A stretch of 64,000 nucleotides of DNA, from positions 10,003,738-10,067,737 of the forward strand of contig NZ_LR593886.1 of assembly GCF_901538265.1 (NCBI RefSeq). The letters run 5' to 3'. Below are positions 25,057 through 33,632 of the stretch, in pieces. The DNA comes from Gemmata massiliana. GTDB lineage: Bacteria; Planctomycetota; Planctomycetia; Gemmatales; Gemmataceae. Each line of letters opens with the position of its first letter. Within the stretch, counting starts at the first letter, position 1. Under the pieces are notes generated by a model. It searched no databases, was not told the origin of the DNA, and was given only the letters and a program-made list of their open reading frames with translations. A program made the position numbers and the translations under genes.

Positions 25057-26442
25057 ATGACGAGGTGCTTGACCTACGGCGTGCTCGCCACCGTGTCGGT
25101 CGCGCTCTGCTGGACCGCGCTCGTGCCGCTGCCGGCACCGGCCGGCGACAAGGCCCCCGAACTCCCTCAGACGAACCTACTCGGGCTGGCCTACCAGCCG
25201 CTACCCAAATGGGTACCGTTCGAGTCCAAGGACACCGTTCAGAAGTGGATCGACGAAAACGACACCAAAGCCATGACTGTACACGCCTGGCAACTGTGGG
25301 GCGGGTTGACCGAGATGGTCACGGAGAAAGTCGGTGGGGAGGAGCACCGGGTGCCACTGTTCGAGACGTGGTTCGATCCGGATCAGGTATTCGGCCCACC
25401 ACCACCGCCGGCGCAAAAACCCGAGCCCCGACAATTTAAGCGCCCCCGACAACTGTTCCGCACTCAACCCGGCCACCTCCGGTTACTCGCGGCCGAGGCC
25501 CCCACCCCTCCGCCCGCACCGGAGCCCGTCGACCCGATCAGCTTCCGCGCCGTTACCGTCAAGTACAACCGGGAGATGCGGGACCACGCGCAAGCGAACA
25601 AATACTACGACGGCGCGACCCTCCAGAAGATCAACGACGGTTGGGGGAAGACACCGATCGCCGACCGCAACCTGAAGCCCTATCCGGACCGAGCCGTCAT
25701 GCTGAAACCGGTCTTCCAGTTCATCAGCGGGACCGAGGCCACGCTCCTGCCGTACTGGGCCGGGCCGGACAAGCGCATCGACCAAACCAAGCCCCCGGGA
25801 CCGAACAACTGGAGCGAGAAAATGCTCATCATCCCGCCCGGGCAGCCGAAGGTCGCCATCCGGGGCATGCCGACCATCTCCCTGGACCGGTTCTATCACA
25901 TGAAGCTCACGGCCGCCGAGGTCGATTACCTGAACAAGAACTTCGGCCCATTCACCCCGCCGATCAGCGCGGGCGACTACGCGATCCTGACCGGGATGCA
26001 CGTTTCCACGCGCGAGATCGACAACTGGACGTGGCAAACGTTCTGGTGGTCGCTCAACAAGCCCGTGATCCCGGACGCCGTAAAATCGCGCATCCAACCG
26101 CCGTTCGACAACTACGAAACGCAGGTCGGGTACTCGTTCATGACCGGCCCGGCCGCGGGAGCCGCCAAGACCGATGGGAACCCGAACTCGCTTCCGCTGG
26201 TGTGCTACAACCCGTATTTGGAGGCAGGGTTCGGGAACAACGTTTTCGACCCGCCGTTCAAGAACCAGTTGGGAATTGAGTCCAACTGCATGAGTTGTCA
26301 CCGGGCCGCGGCGTGGCCCGGCTCCACCGCGCTCTACGTCTCCAACGGCTTGGTCAAACCGGGCGACCCGGTCTTCTTCACCGGGAACACGAAGGCCGAC
26401 TTCGTTTGGGGGCAAACGAACGTGAATCCGCCGAAGAAATGA
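25057..26442 (+). CDS. Exported mono-haem cytochrome-like protein
   Basis: A 461-residue protein with an N-terminal signal peptide (about 1-30, ending PAPAG) and one CMSCHRAA haem-binding site near the C-terminus (CxxCH at about residue 413). Between them are proline-rich segments (GPPPPPAQKPEP) and tryptophan-rich stretches (DNWTWQTFWWSLNKP) but no known cytochrome domain. It is probably periplasmic and covalently binds one haem. GGAGGAG seven bases before ATG 25057 supports that start. No maturation or partner gene is adjacent. Similar mono-haem proteins occur in planctomycetes, but the exact role is unknown. Confidence 0.7.
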   Translation: MTRCLTYGVLATVSVALCWTALVPLPAPAGDKAPELPQTNLLGLAYQPLPKWVPFESKDTVQKWIDENDTKAMTVHAWQLWGGLTEMVTEKVGGEEHRVPLFETWFDPDQVFGPPPPPAQKPEPRQFKRPRQLFRTQPGHLRLLAAEAPTPPPAPEPVDPISFRAVTVKYNREMRDHAQANKYYDGATLQKINDGWGKTPIADRNLKPYPDRAVMLKPVFQFISGTEATLLPYWAGPDKRIDQTKPPGPNNWSEKMLIIPPGQPKVAIRGMPTISLDRFYHMKLTAAEVDYLNKNFGPFTPPISAGDYAILTGMHVSTREIDNWTWQTFWWSLNKPVIPDAVKSRIQPPFDNYETQVGYSFMTGPAAGAAKTDGNPNSLPLVCYNPYLEAGFGNNVFDPPFKNQLGIESNCMSCHRAAAWPGSTALYVSNGLVKPGDPVFFTGNTKADFVWGQTNVNPPKK

Positions 26443-26491
26443 CCGACCCAGCCAGTACGTGATTCGCCCCGAAAAACACCTTCACCAAAAA

Positions 26492-26520
26492 ACGCGGGCG
26501 ACCCAAGTGGTCGCCCGCGT
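26492..26520 (-). terminator. Terminator for the metalloprotease gene
   Basis: 12-bp stem ACGCGGGCGACC/GGTCGCCCGCGT with a 5-base loop, followed on the minus strand by TTTTTTGGTG, 28 bases after the stop of the minus-strand gene. It also blocks readthrough from the convergent cytochrome gene. Confidence 0.85.
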
Positions 26521-26548
26521 CGCTCAAATACCAAGCATCCACCCGCCG

Positions 26549-28600
26549 TTACGCAACAGGAATCGTGGAGAGCAACTCGTCGGTTCCGGCCAGTTGCGCC
26601 AGCACCGTGCATCCGGCACAGGTGCATTTGTGCTTCATCGGGTCGGCCGACGCGGTGTAGATCGCTTCGCCGGCTTTGGGAGCTTCCACGGGCACGGGAG
26701 CCGCCTCTTGATTCGCGGCGGTCGTGTTCGCCGAAGAAGTCGCGTGCAACCCGGCGTAGAGGCCGTCGTAAGTGATCGGCGTGCCGAACGGTGCGGTGAA
26801 CGGCGCGTTGGCCCCGTTAGCCTGCATCTGCTCGAAGGTGAACACCCGGGCGTAAGAGCTGTTCCGGTTCGCGCTGGCCGCGACGAGTTCCGCGCGCCCG
26901 TCGCCGTCCGTGTCACGCAGCGCGAGTCGGGCGCCGCTCGGATCGGTCGGTGCGAAGGCGTAGAAGCTGCCAACCAGCGGCACCCCGCTCGCCTGAGCAC
27001 CGGCATTGGCGGTCAGTGTCGCACCGGACCACACCTTGATGTGCGCCGGCCCGCGGTCCGGAGCGATCGCCAGTTCCGCGAACCCGTCCCCGTCCATGTC
27101 ACCCACGGCCGCGTTCAAGCCGGACCACAGGCCACCGAACGCGATGAAGTCGGGCAGCAACCGCGTCGCGGTACCGTTCCGCAGATCGGCCCCGCTGTAT
27201 ACCGCGACCCGCCCCTCGGCCTGACCACCGGTGGTGACCACGACGTCCGCGAACCCGTCTCGGTTGATGTCTCCCGCCGCCACGCGAGCGCCGCCCCGGA
27301 ACGCCGGGTTGTCGAACGCGAAGAAGCTCGATTGAACCTGAAGCCCGCCGCCCTGAACGCGGAACGTCTGAATGTGCGGACCGGCACCCGCATCGGCTGA
27401 AACGACCAGTTCGGACTTACCGTCGTGGTCGATGTCGGCCGCCGCCAGGAACAGCCCCCCGGTGAACCCCTGGAAGATAACCGTCTGGCCCACCATGATG
27501 CTGCCGTCGCGCCCGTCCATCAGTTGGACGACCGCTTGCGGACCCGCCCCGGTGGTGAAGGCGTAATCGGTCACGCCGTCCCCGTTGAAGTCGCCGCCCG
27601 CGACCCGCAGGGCACCGCGGTATCCGGCGAATGGCGTCAGGCGCCGACCGGTGTCGGTCAGGACGCCGTTGGACACCACGAACAGTGACACCGTGCCGTC
27701 CGTGTTCCCAGTGAACGCGACCGCATTCTGACTCCCGACCGGCACCGCGGTGAAGGTCGGCGTGGCGGGCGCGGCCGCCGGCGCGCCCCACCCCAGATCC
27801 CGCAAGCCCGCTGCGTCCAGAGCGGACCAGGTCACGCGGCTCCCGTAGTTCAACGTCGGGTCGAGGCTGAGTGCCTGCCCGCCGAGCGTGATCCCGTCGG
27901 CCCAGTGCCCACCGCTCGGGGCCAGCGGCACCGGCGCTCCGTAGAGGGCAACGGCGTTGGCACCGTAGAAGTAACCGTTGCGCGACAGGTTGGTCCACTG
28001 GGTCGCGGTGCCGATCCCGAGCACGTGTCCGAGTTCGTGGGTCGCAACCGAGTAGAAATCCAGTTCGTTCCGGTCCAGCCCGTCCGTCGTTTGGCCGAAG
28101 TGCCAGTTCTGCGTGCTATCGAACGTGATGCTCCCGCCCCACGGGGCGAACCCGGAGTGCCCGCGCGTTTGAATCGTGTTGATCCAGGCCTGGCTGCCGG
28201 AAATGCTGTACCCGCCGAACCCGCCGAACCCCGCTTCACCGCCCGTCAAAGAGCGCGCGCCCAAAAAAATCTGAAGCGTGTTCGCACCGACCGCGAGGTT
28301 CGTCACGCTCGTCTGACCGCCGGTCGCGGGGTCGAAGAACGAGGCGCTCCACGTATTTCCCCCGCCGGGAGTAATGGCCGCGAGGTTGGCCGAAATGCTG
28401 TTCCCCAACTCGCTCGCGACCCGGTTCATAATCGCGCGGGCTTCTGGGTTGTTGAAGAACCCACCGAGGTCGCGTGAGTAGTCGAACTGGATCAGAACCG
28501 CGGGCACTTCACGAGATTCGAGCCGCTCGAGCCCGAACGTGGTGCGCGGGGCTTTCGGCGAAAGGCGGCGCTTCGGGGTTCGCGTCAGCCACTGAAACAT
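26549..28600 (-). CDS. Exported metzincin-like protease with FG-GAP/VCBS repeats
   Basis: A 683-residue protein. It starts with a basic segment and the LERLESREVPA motif typical of planctomycete exported surface proteins. The N-terminal domain holds HELGHVLGIG (His 188, Glu 189, His 192) in a metzincin-like context, but Thr 198 replaces the third metal-binding His. From about residue 330 it carries calcium-binding DxDxDG-type repeats (DFNGDGVTD, DIDHDGKSE, DINRDGFAD, DMDGDGFAE, DTDGDGRAE) forming a beta-propeller. The C-terminus contains CTCAGC. Start 28600 has GAGG nine bases upstream. Likely cell-surface or secreted. Confidence 0.8.
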   Translation of the reverse strand: MFQWLTRTPKRRLSPKAPRTTFGLERLESREVPAVLIQFDYSRDLGGFFNNPEARAIMNRVASELGNSISANLAAITPGGGNTWSASFFDPATGGQTSVTNLAVGANTLQIFLGARSLTGGEAGFGGFGGYSISGSQAWINTIQTRGHSGFAPWGGSITFDSTQNWHFGQTTDGLDRNELDFYSVATHELGHVLGIGTATQWTNLSRNGYFYGANAVALYGAPVPLAPSGGHWADGITLGGQALSLDPTLNYGSRVTWSALDAAGLRDLGWGAPAAAPATPTFTAVPVGSQNAVAFTGNTDGTVSLFVVSNGVLTDTGRRLTPFAGYRGALRVAGGDFNGDGVTDYAFTTGAGPQAVVQLMDGRDGSIMVGQTVIFQGFTGGLFLAAADIDHDGKSELVVSADAGAGPHIQTFRVQGGGLQVQSSFFAFDNPAFRGGARVAAGDINRDGFADVVVTTGGQAEGRVAVYSGADLRNGTATRLLPDFIAFGGLWSGLNAAVGDMDGDGFAELAIAPDRGPAHIKVWSGATLTANAGAQASGVPLVGSFYAFAPTDPSGARLALRDTDGDGRAELVAASANRNSSYARVFTFEQMQANGANAPFTAPFGTPITYDGLYAGLHATSSANTTAANQEAAPVPVEAPKAGEAIYTASADPMKHKCTCAGCTVLAQLAGTDELLSTIPVA

Positions 28601-29358
28601 AATGAATCGCCTCAAAGTCCGTGCGGCGGCGCAGAGCATTGGCGCGGAGCGCCCGCTCGACCGGCGGCAGCGAGTGTCTGTTTGGGTTTGCGCAGTAGCG
28701 CCAACGATCGCGCCCGACGGCACACGGCCGTTGGCGTGAACACTGGGACCGCCGGTGCGAGCCGGGCGGACCGAATTAATCCGAGAATGGGCCGAGGATT
28801 AGCGACAAAGTTCCGGGGAGAACTCCGCGCATCGGGGGTCGGCTGGTGCTTCGCGGCACCCACATGCCGGTGATCGGGGAGGGCCGATCGGAACGCGGCG
28901 TGCGTTTCAGATACGAGTCTTTAGGACACCGGGGCAGATCGAGTCAACCAACGGATTTGCCCAGATTTCGTGTATTTTTTTCGTTACGCTGGGCGCATCA
29001 AAACATTGGCCCTAAACGGACACAGTTTTCAGGTGAGGCCACGGACCGTGTAAAGCCGCGGAAACAGGGCACGACACATTAATGCCACAGCACAACCACT
29101 CTATTTTCTTCTCTGGCGGATCTGTTCGAGCGAAAATAAGCATCATCCAACTCGCCCGATATATCATTACGAATAAGCGAAAATGAAAACTCTCGTCAAT
29201 TACATATACGCTCTCAATTTCTGTGACAACCAAAGCGCATCAGGGCCGACAATAAGCCCCAAGAAATGACCTGACCGGAAACCGGACACTAACGGGAACA
29301 TGCACGCCATCACGCACTCTCGATTGAGTGCTCGGTGAAATGATCTCGCGGTAGGAAT
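28601..29358. other. 758-base interval without a gene
   Basis: The left part is upstream of the metalloprotease and presumably holds its promoter. From about 28970 the sequence is strongly AT-rich (T-rich run TATTTTTTTCG near 28972-28982 and later ATATATCATTACG), without ORF features. I see no RNA gene or palindrome of note. Confidence 0.4.
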
Positions 29359-30966
29359 TCACTCATCGAACAAGTACACGTCCACTGTTTCGCCCGACGC
29401 GATCTGCTCGCGCTCGGCCGCCACGAGCACGAACCCGTCGGCAACGACCGTGCTACTGAGATTCGACGCCCCGCTCGAAGCGACCGGTGCCACTCCTTGA
29501 CCCTCGCGCTTCACTCGAACGTAATCGACGCGCCCCGCCACCGATGCGACCGGCTGCGTCAGCGACAGCCCGATCTTCTTATAAGGAAGCTCCCACCCCA
29601 AACCGCCGAGCCGCCGGATGGCACGTCCCGCGAAGAGGTCGTAAGCACACAAGCACGAAACGGGGTTGCCGGGAAGCAGGAATACAGTTCGGCTAAACAA
29701 CCCCTCCCCAACCCCTCCCCCCTCTCCGCACTCCGGGCCTGTCAGCAGAGCTTCTCGCGGGCCAGAGTGCGGAGAGGGGCGTTCGGAAGAACCTACCCCC
29801 CTATCCCCCCTCCCTGAAGGGAAGGGGGAACAGGCGCGCGAAACCACTGAGATTGAGCTCGCGTCTAGCGACGGTTCTTTCTCCCCCTTCCCTTCAGGGA
29901 GGGAGGACGGGGGGGTAGGTTGTGGCTGTAACCCCTCCCCAACCCCTCCCCTAAACGGAGAGGGGCTTAATACGGGCACTGACAGATTTGTGTTTTCTGC
30001 ATTGGGTTCGGTTCTCCCTTCCTTTTTAGGGAAGGGGGTTAGGGGGTTAGGTTCCCTAACGAACCCCACTCCCAGCGGAGCCGCCGGGCGCAGTGACACG
30101 CCGTGTACTGCGAGTTCACCCAGTTCCGCCACCGCACGCGGCGCGTGATCCTCGACCCCGACGGACGTGCCGCCAGAACAGAGCACCACATCAGCAGCGG
30201 CAACGGCCGCGCGGATCGCATCGCAGACGGCCGGGTAGTCGTCGCGAACGTACTGCACGGGAAGCACGTCCGCGCCGTCGCGGGCCGCGAGCGCAGTCAA
30301 CATTGGCGAATTGCTATCAACGATCTTGAACCCTTCGGGCACAGAACCGGGGGGAAGCAGTTCATTCCCCGTAACAAGAATCGCCACGCGAGGTCGGCGC
30401 ACGACGCGCACCGTACCCACACCAATCGACGCGAGCACGCCCACGTCCTGTGGTCGGAGCCGGCGATCTGCGGGTAGCACTTCGCGCCCCCGCGTTACGT
30501 CTTCGCCAACGCGAACGATGTGCTTGCCCGCCGCCAGCACCGCACGCGGTAGCACGCGACCGTCCGGTTCGATCTGCGCGAACTCGGCCATCAGCACCGC
30601 ATCGACCCCAGTTGGGATCGGAGCGCCGGTCGTGATTCGCACGACTTGCCCGGGCGCCACCGTGCCAGCAAAAGGGCGCGCGGGAAGTGCTTCACCCACC
30701 ACCGCGAGCGGAACCGGAGCACCGGCAGTGTCAGCCGCGTGAAGAGCAAACCCGTCCATCGCCGCACGCAGAAAGCTCGGCACATCGACCGCGGACACAA
30801 CCGGCTCCGCAAGGACGCGACCGGCAGCGCTGAGTAGAGGCACGGCTTCGGACACAAGTACGGATGTGCGTTCTTCCAGGAGTGTCAGGACCGTGTCCAC
30901 GCTCGCGCGCTCGCGGAACCCGCGCATCCGCACATCGAAGAAGGGTGATTTCGCCGGTTCGGACAT
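29359..30966 (-). CDS. moeA: Molybdopterin molybdenumtransferase (MoeA) with in-frame repeat insertion
   Basis: A 535-residue MoeA, the enzyme that inserts molybdenum into adenylylated molybdopterin. Family motifs are SFLRAAMDGFA (65-74), ITTGAPIPTG (111-120), RVAILVTGNEL (193-203), SGGTSVGVEDH (264-274) and LPGNPVS (431-437). Without the extra segment the protein would be about 411 residues, the usual length. Residues about 303-426 are an insertion encoded by GC-rich palindromic repeats, exactly between SLRPAAPLGVGF and VFLLPGNP, a surface loop. The frame is kept open throughout, so the gene looks functional. Start 30966 has GGAG upstream. Confidence 0.9.
   Translation of the reverse strand: MSEPAKSPFFDVRMRGFRERASVDTVLTLLEERTSVLVSEAVPLLSAAGRVLAEPVVSAVDVPSFLRAAMDGFALHAADTAGAPVPLAVVGEALPARPFAGTVAPGQVVRITTGAPIPTGVDAVLMAEFAQIEPDGRVLPRAVLAAGKHIVRVGEDVTRGREVLPADRRLRPQDVGVLASIGVGTVRVVRRPRVAILVTGNELLPPGSVPEGFKIVDSNSPMLTALAARDGADVLPVQYVRDDYPAVCDAIRAAVAAADVVLCSGGTSVGVEDHAPRAVAELGELAVHGVSLRPAAPLGVGFVREPNPLTPFPKKEGRTEPNAENTNLSVPVLSPSPFRGGVGEGLQPQPTPPSSLPEGKGEKEPSLDASSISVVSRACSPFPSGRGDRGVGSSERPSPHSGPREALLTGPECGEGGGVGEGLFSRTVFLLPGNPVSCLCAYDLFAGRAIRRLGGLGWELPYKKIGLSLTQPVASVAGRVDYVRVKREGQGVAPVASSGASNLSSTVVADGFVLVAAEREQIASGETVDVYLFDE
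29698..30058. repeat. Cluster of palindromic coding elements inside moeA
   Basis: About 360 bases composed of adjacent palindromes. One has 15-bp arms at 29719-29733 and 29765-29779; the central unit (29789-29922) has arms of about 41 bases with few mismatches, beginning GAACCTACCCCCC and ending GGGGTAGGTT; two further imperfect ones lie at about 29930-29965 and 30005-30058. The central unit closely matches the element inside the RNase H gene at 33327-33467. The encoded peptide has proline-rich motifs such as LPEGKGE and SPFPSGRG. In-frame, no stop codons. Confidence 0.85.
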
Positions 30967-31239
30967 CCCAAAACGCTCCGTTGGCCGCATAATCCGCACA
31001 ATCGCACGCTTTTGCCAGACTTCGCAAATCATCGCCGCCCGCGCGACCCGCACAACCGCCCAGGTATTGCACGAATCAACCGGTTTTCATTCAAGCAATG
31101 AGTTGTGGGCACGCAAGTCGGCCCTACATTTGGATGTCAAGTACGTCAGCCGCGGTACACGCGCGGCTCGCGGGACGAACGCCCGCGTCCCCCTAACAAT
31201 GCGCACGGACAGCCGGTACCAACGACGGAGCGGCTAACT

Positions 31240-31419
31240 ATGAACACCAAACGATTCCTTCTGACTTTGACCGCCTTTGTATTCCTGCTCCCGCTGTCCG
31301 GGTGCGGGTGCCACCGCCACGGCTGCGGCGACGACCGCCGGTCCTTCGCCCCACCGCCCTCGGGCTGCTGCGATAAAAACCCGCCGCCGAACTTCCTCCC
31401 CGACACGCGGCCGTATTAG
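31240..31419 (+). CDS. Small Cys/His-rich lipoprotein
   Basis: A 59-residue protein with a signal peptide and lipobox LSGC (residues about 19-22), then GCHRHGCGDD and a later SGCCDKNPPP: several Cys and His residues that could bind metal. It would be anchored to a membrane after lipidation. GGAG lies ten bases upstream of ATG 31240. Unknown function; similar small lipoproteins are common in planctomycetes. Confidence 0.6.
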   Translation: MNTKRFLLTLTAFVFLLPLSGCGCHRHGCGDDRRSFAPPPSGCCDKNPPPNFLPDTRPY

Positions 31420-31678
31420 TCGCACTTGAGCAAAACTACGCCGGTGCGGACCAGAACATGGGCGGTCCGCGCAACCGGCGCACGCACGCCACACATTCGG
31501 CACGATCGCACCCGTTTCGCCAACCGGGTGACTTTTCCTCGTCGCGCCAGCACTCCGACATTCTCCCAATCTCCGACTGAATCTGCGCCCCTCGTGGTTG
31601 CACCGACTCCGCTCCCGCGCATGATTCCCTCGGACGGCAGGGGAACGCCGCGGTGAGCCGCGGAAAGGAGTCACCACA

Positions 31679-32086
31679 ATGAGAAAGCGTCTCGTGTACC
31701 TCGGTCTCGTGGCCGCGGTCGCTCAAATCTGTTCCACAGGGTGTCTGGTTCACCCCGTTGCACGCTGGCGGGCGAACCACCCGTGCGTGGGTTGTGACCC
31801 GCAATACCGCCCACTGTTGCACCCGATCCAAACCCGACGGGCGATGCTCGGCATCGGCGAACCGATCGGTCCGGCTGGTCCGATCGTTGGTCCCGTCGTC
31901 GGTCCGGTGTCGCCGCCGTGCCACGGGTGTGGGGCGTCGCCGGTTGTTTCGGGTCCGCCCATCGAAGGCGTCCCGATTACCCCGACCGGTTACCCGACCA
32001 TCGGTTACCCGACCCCACTCATGCCCGGTCCGACGGTAGTTCCGTCGAACCAGCTCCCGAACCCGATGCCGGTGCCGAAGTCGTAA
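31679..32086 (+). CDS. Pro/Gly-rich lipoprotein
   Basis: A 135-residue protein with a signal peptide and lipobox STGC (about 19-22). The mature part is rich in Pro, Gly and Val with short repeats (GPAGPIVGPVVGPV, ITPTGYPTIGYPTP), probably an extended wall-spanning or disordered chain. It contains two CxxC pairs (CVGC, CHGC). AAGGAG nine bases upstream supports the start. It shares style with the small lipoprotein just upstream. Function unknown. Confidence 0.65.
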   Translation: MRKRLVYLGLVAAVAQICSTGCLVHPVARWRANHPCVGCDPQYRPLLHPIQTRRAMLGIGEPIGPAGPIVGPVVGPVSPPCHGCGASPVVSGPPIEGVPITPTGYPTIGYPTPLMPGPTVVPSNQLPNPMPVPKS

Positions 32087-32105
32087 ACGGTCCCGTATTT
32101 CATTC

Positions 32106-32137
32106 GAGCCGCGCGGGATTTTTTACCCGCGCGGCTC
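32106..32137 (+). terminator. Terminator between convergent lipoprotein and tsaB genes
   Basis: A 12-bp stem GAGCCGCGCGGG/CCCGCGCGGCTC with a 8-base AT-rich loop, followed on the plus strand by TTTCGCTTTTTC. It overlaps the 3' end of tsaB. Confidence 0.8.
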
Positions 32138-32806
32138 TTTCGCTTTTTCTTCCGCCGAACTGCCGCGCAGGTACAGCGGCTCCAGTGCGAATAGTTCGCC
32201 CTGCGTCAGTGCGGGAAGCTTCAAGCCCACCGCAAGAACACTTTCCACACGCGGCTCACGATCGGCTTCGGGCGCCCGGGTGTTCGCGGCCGGAATTTGT
32301 CCGTCGTAAGCACTCACACCGGGTCCGTTCACCATTTCACCCGCCACCAACCCCGCAACAAATTCCCCCGTTGTGAGAATCTGAAGTGAATTCTCGGGGA
32401 ACCAACCGTCGTGCCGCTTTGTGTACCGTTGTGCGTAAACCTGAGCCTGAAGCGCGTCCGCGATCACCCAGACGTGAGTCGCTTCGGCCGGCGATTGGTG
32501 CGCGATGGCTGCGAGCGTGTCGACCGCACGCAGTTCGCAGCCGGTCGCGTAGGCGAGCGCCTTCGCGGTCATCAGCCCCACACGCAGCCCGGTGTAGCTC
32601 CCAGGTCCGCGGCTCGCCATCACGCCGGTCAAGTCCCGCGGGCCGAGCGCTTCGGCTTTCAGCAGCGCATCAATGGTGGAAATCATGTCGCGTGCGTGCC
32701 GGCGCGACGAATCGAGTTCGGCGGCGCCGACAATCGCTCCCCCGCGCGCCAGTCCCACACGGGCGCCGCGGCCGGACGTTTCCAGGACGAGCCAACTTTC
32801 GTTCAT
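32123..32806 (-). CDS. tsaB: tRNA threonylcarbamoyladenosine biosynthesis protein TsaB
   Basis: A 227-residue ASKHA-fold protein needed, with TsaD and TsaE, for the t6A modification at position 37 of tRNAs reading ANN codons. Family motifs: WLVLETSG (5-12), SSRRHARDMI (about 33-42), the signature GVMASRGPGSYTGLRVGLMT (61-80) and ALAYATG. The C-terminal third is less conserved, as in other TsaB proteins. Its 3' end overlaps the terminator of the convergent lipoprotein gene. The RNase HI gene diverges from it. Confidence 0.9.
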   Translation of the reverse strand: MNESWLVLETSGRGARVGLARGGAIVGAAELDSSRRHARDMISTIDALLKAEALGPRDLTGVMASRGPGSYTGLRVGLMTAKALAYATGCELRAVDTLAAIAHQSPAEATHVWVIADALQAQVYAQRYTKRHDGWFPENSLQILTTGEFVAGLVAGEMVNGPGVSAYDGQIPAANTRAPEADREPRVESVLAVGLKLPALTQGELFALEPLYLRGSSAEEKAKEPRG

Positions 32807-32905
32807 TCGAGTTCGCCGCTACGGTGCTTTCCGGTGCGCGATACCATTCGCACAATGGGGGGAATTCTAGGCGGGCGAGCCGAGAGCGTAACCATTGAGG
32901 GTCCG

Positions 32906-33631
32906 ATGTCCGATACGGCCACCATGCACATCGACGGCGCGTCCCGCGGCAACCCGGGGCCGGCGGCCTACGCCGTGGTCCTCGCGCGCCCGGGGATGCC
33001 CGTCGTCGAAGAAGCGGACACCATCGGCACCGCGTCGAACAACGTGGCGGAATACACCGCGCTGGTCGAGGGGTTGGGGCTCGCGGTTGAACTGGGCGTG
33101 AAGAAACTGAACGTGTTCAGCGACAGCGAGCTGATGGTGAAGCAGATGAGCGGCGCGTACAAGGTCAAGAACGAAGACCTGCGCCCGCTGTACGAAGAAG
33201 CGTGCCAGCTCCGCCGGCAGTTCGAGCAGATCACCATCACGCACGTGCGCCGTGAACAGAATACCCGCGCGGACGCCATCGGCAACGACGCCCTCGACGG
33301 CCGGCCGCGGAAGCGAGGCGCACAAGGAGAACCTACCCCCCCGGCCCCCCTCCCTAAAGGGAAGGGGGAGCAGGCGCGCGATCTCTTTGCAGCTGAAGCG
33401 CCATTATTTGACCTCGAAGCGCCAAACTCCCCCTTCCCTTCAGGGAGGGGAGCCGGAGGGGTAGGTCTCTCAGATGCCCCCATTCGCGAAGACGCGATTC
33501 GGTGCCTCGCGGACGCGGCCCAACACTGGGCCACGAACGGGCTGAAGGGACTTCCGCCGGAGGCGGTGTGGGAACAGTTGTGGTCACTGTTAGACGAAGC
33601 GGGTGTGCTGAAAAAGAAAAAGGCGAAGTGA
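32906..33631 (+). CDS. Ribonuclease HI family protein with in-frame repeat insertion
   Basis: A 241-residue protein. The RNase HI core covers residues 5-133 with catalytic acidic residues Asp 10 (HIDGASRGNPG), Glu 49 (NVAEYTAL), Asp 73 (FSDSELMV) and Asp 123 (NTRADAIGN); the His of classic RNase HI has no clear equivalent. It would cleave RNA in RNA/DNA hybrids. Residues about 141-188 are an insertion coded by a palindromic repeat of the same family as in moeA. A helical C-terminal tail (191-241) follows. ATG 32906 has GAGGG upstream. The next gene begins two bases after its stop, suggesting co-transcription. Confidence 0.85.
   Translation: MSDTATMHIDGASRGNPGPAAYAVVLARPGMPVVEEADTIGTASNNVAEYTALVEGLGLAVELGVKKLNVFSDSELMVKQMSGAYKVKNEDLRPLYEEACQLRRQFEQITITHVRREQNTRADAIGNDALDGRPRKRGAQGEPTPPAPLPKGKGEQARDLFAAEAPLFDLEAPNSPFPSGRGAGGVGLSDAPIREDAIRCLADAAQHWATNGLKGLPPEAVWEQLWSLLDEAGVLKKKKAK
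33327..33467. repeat. Palindromic coding element inside the RNase H gene
   Basis: About 140 bases: a left arm beginning GAACCTACCCCCC and a right arm ending GGGGTAGGTC pair imperfectly over about 40 bases around a central segment. Both arms match the central element in moeA (29789-29922). The element is in frame, encoding LPKGKGEQ and SPFPSGRGAGGVG. Confidence 0.85.
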
Positions 33632-33632
33632 C

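Noticed and set aside
29698-30058. Possible CRISPR array in moeA
   Set aside because: Units are palindromes of varying length, not direct repeats with equal-size spacers, and no cas genes are near.
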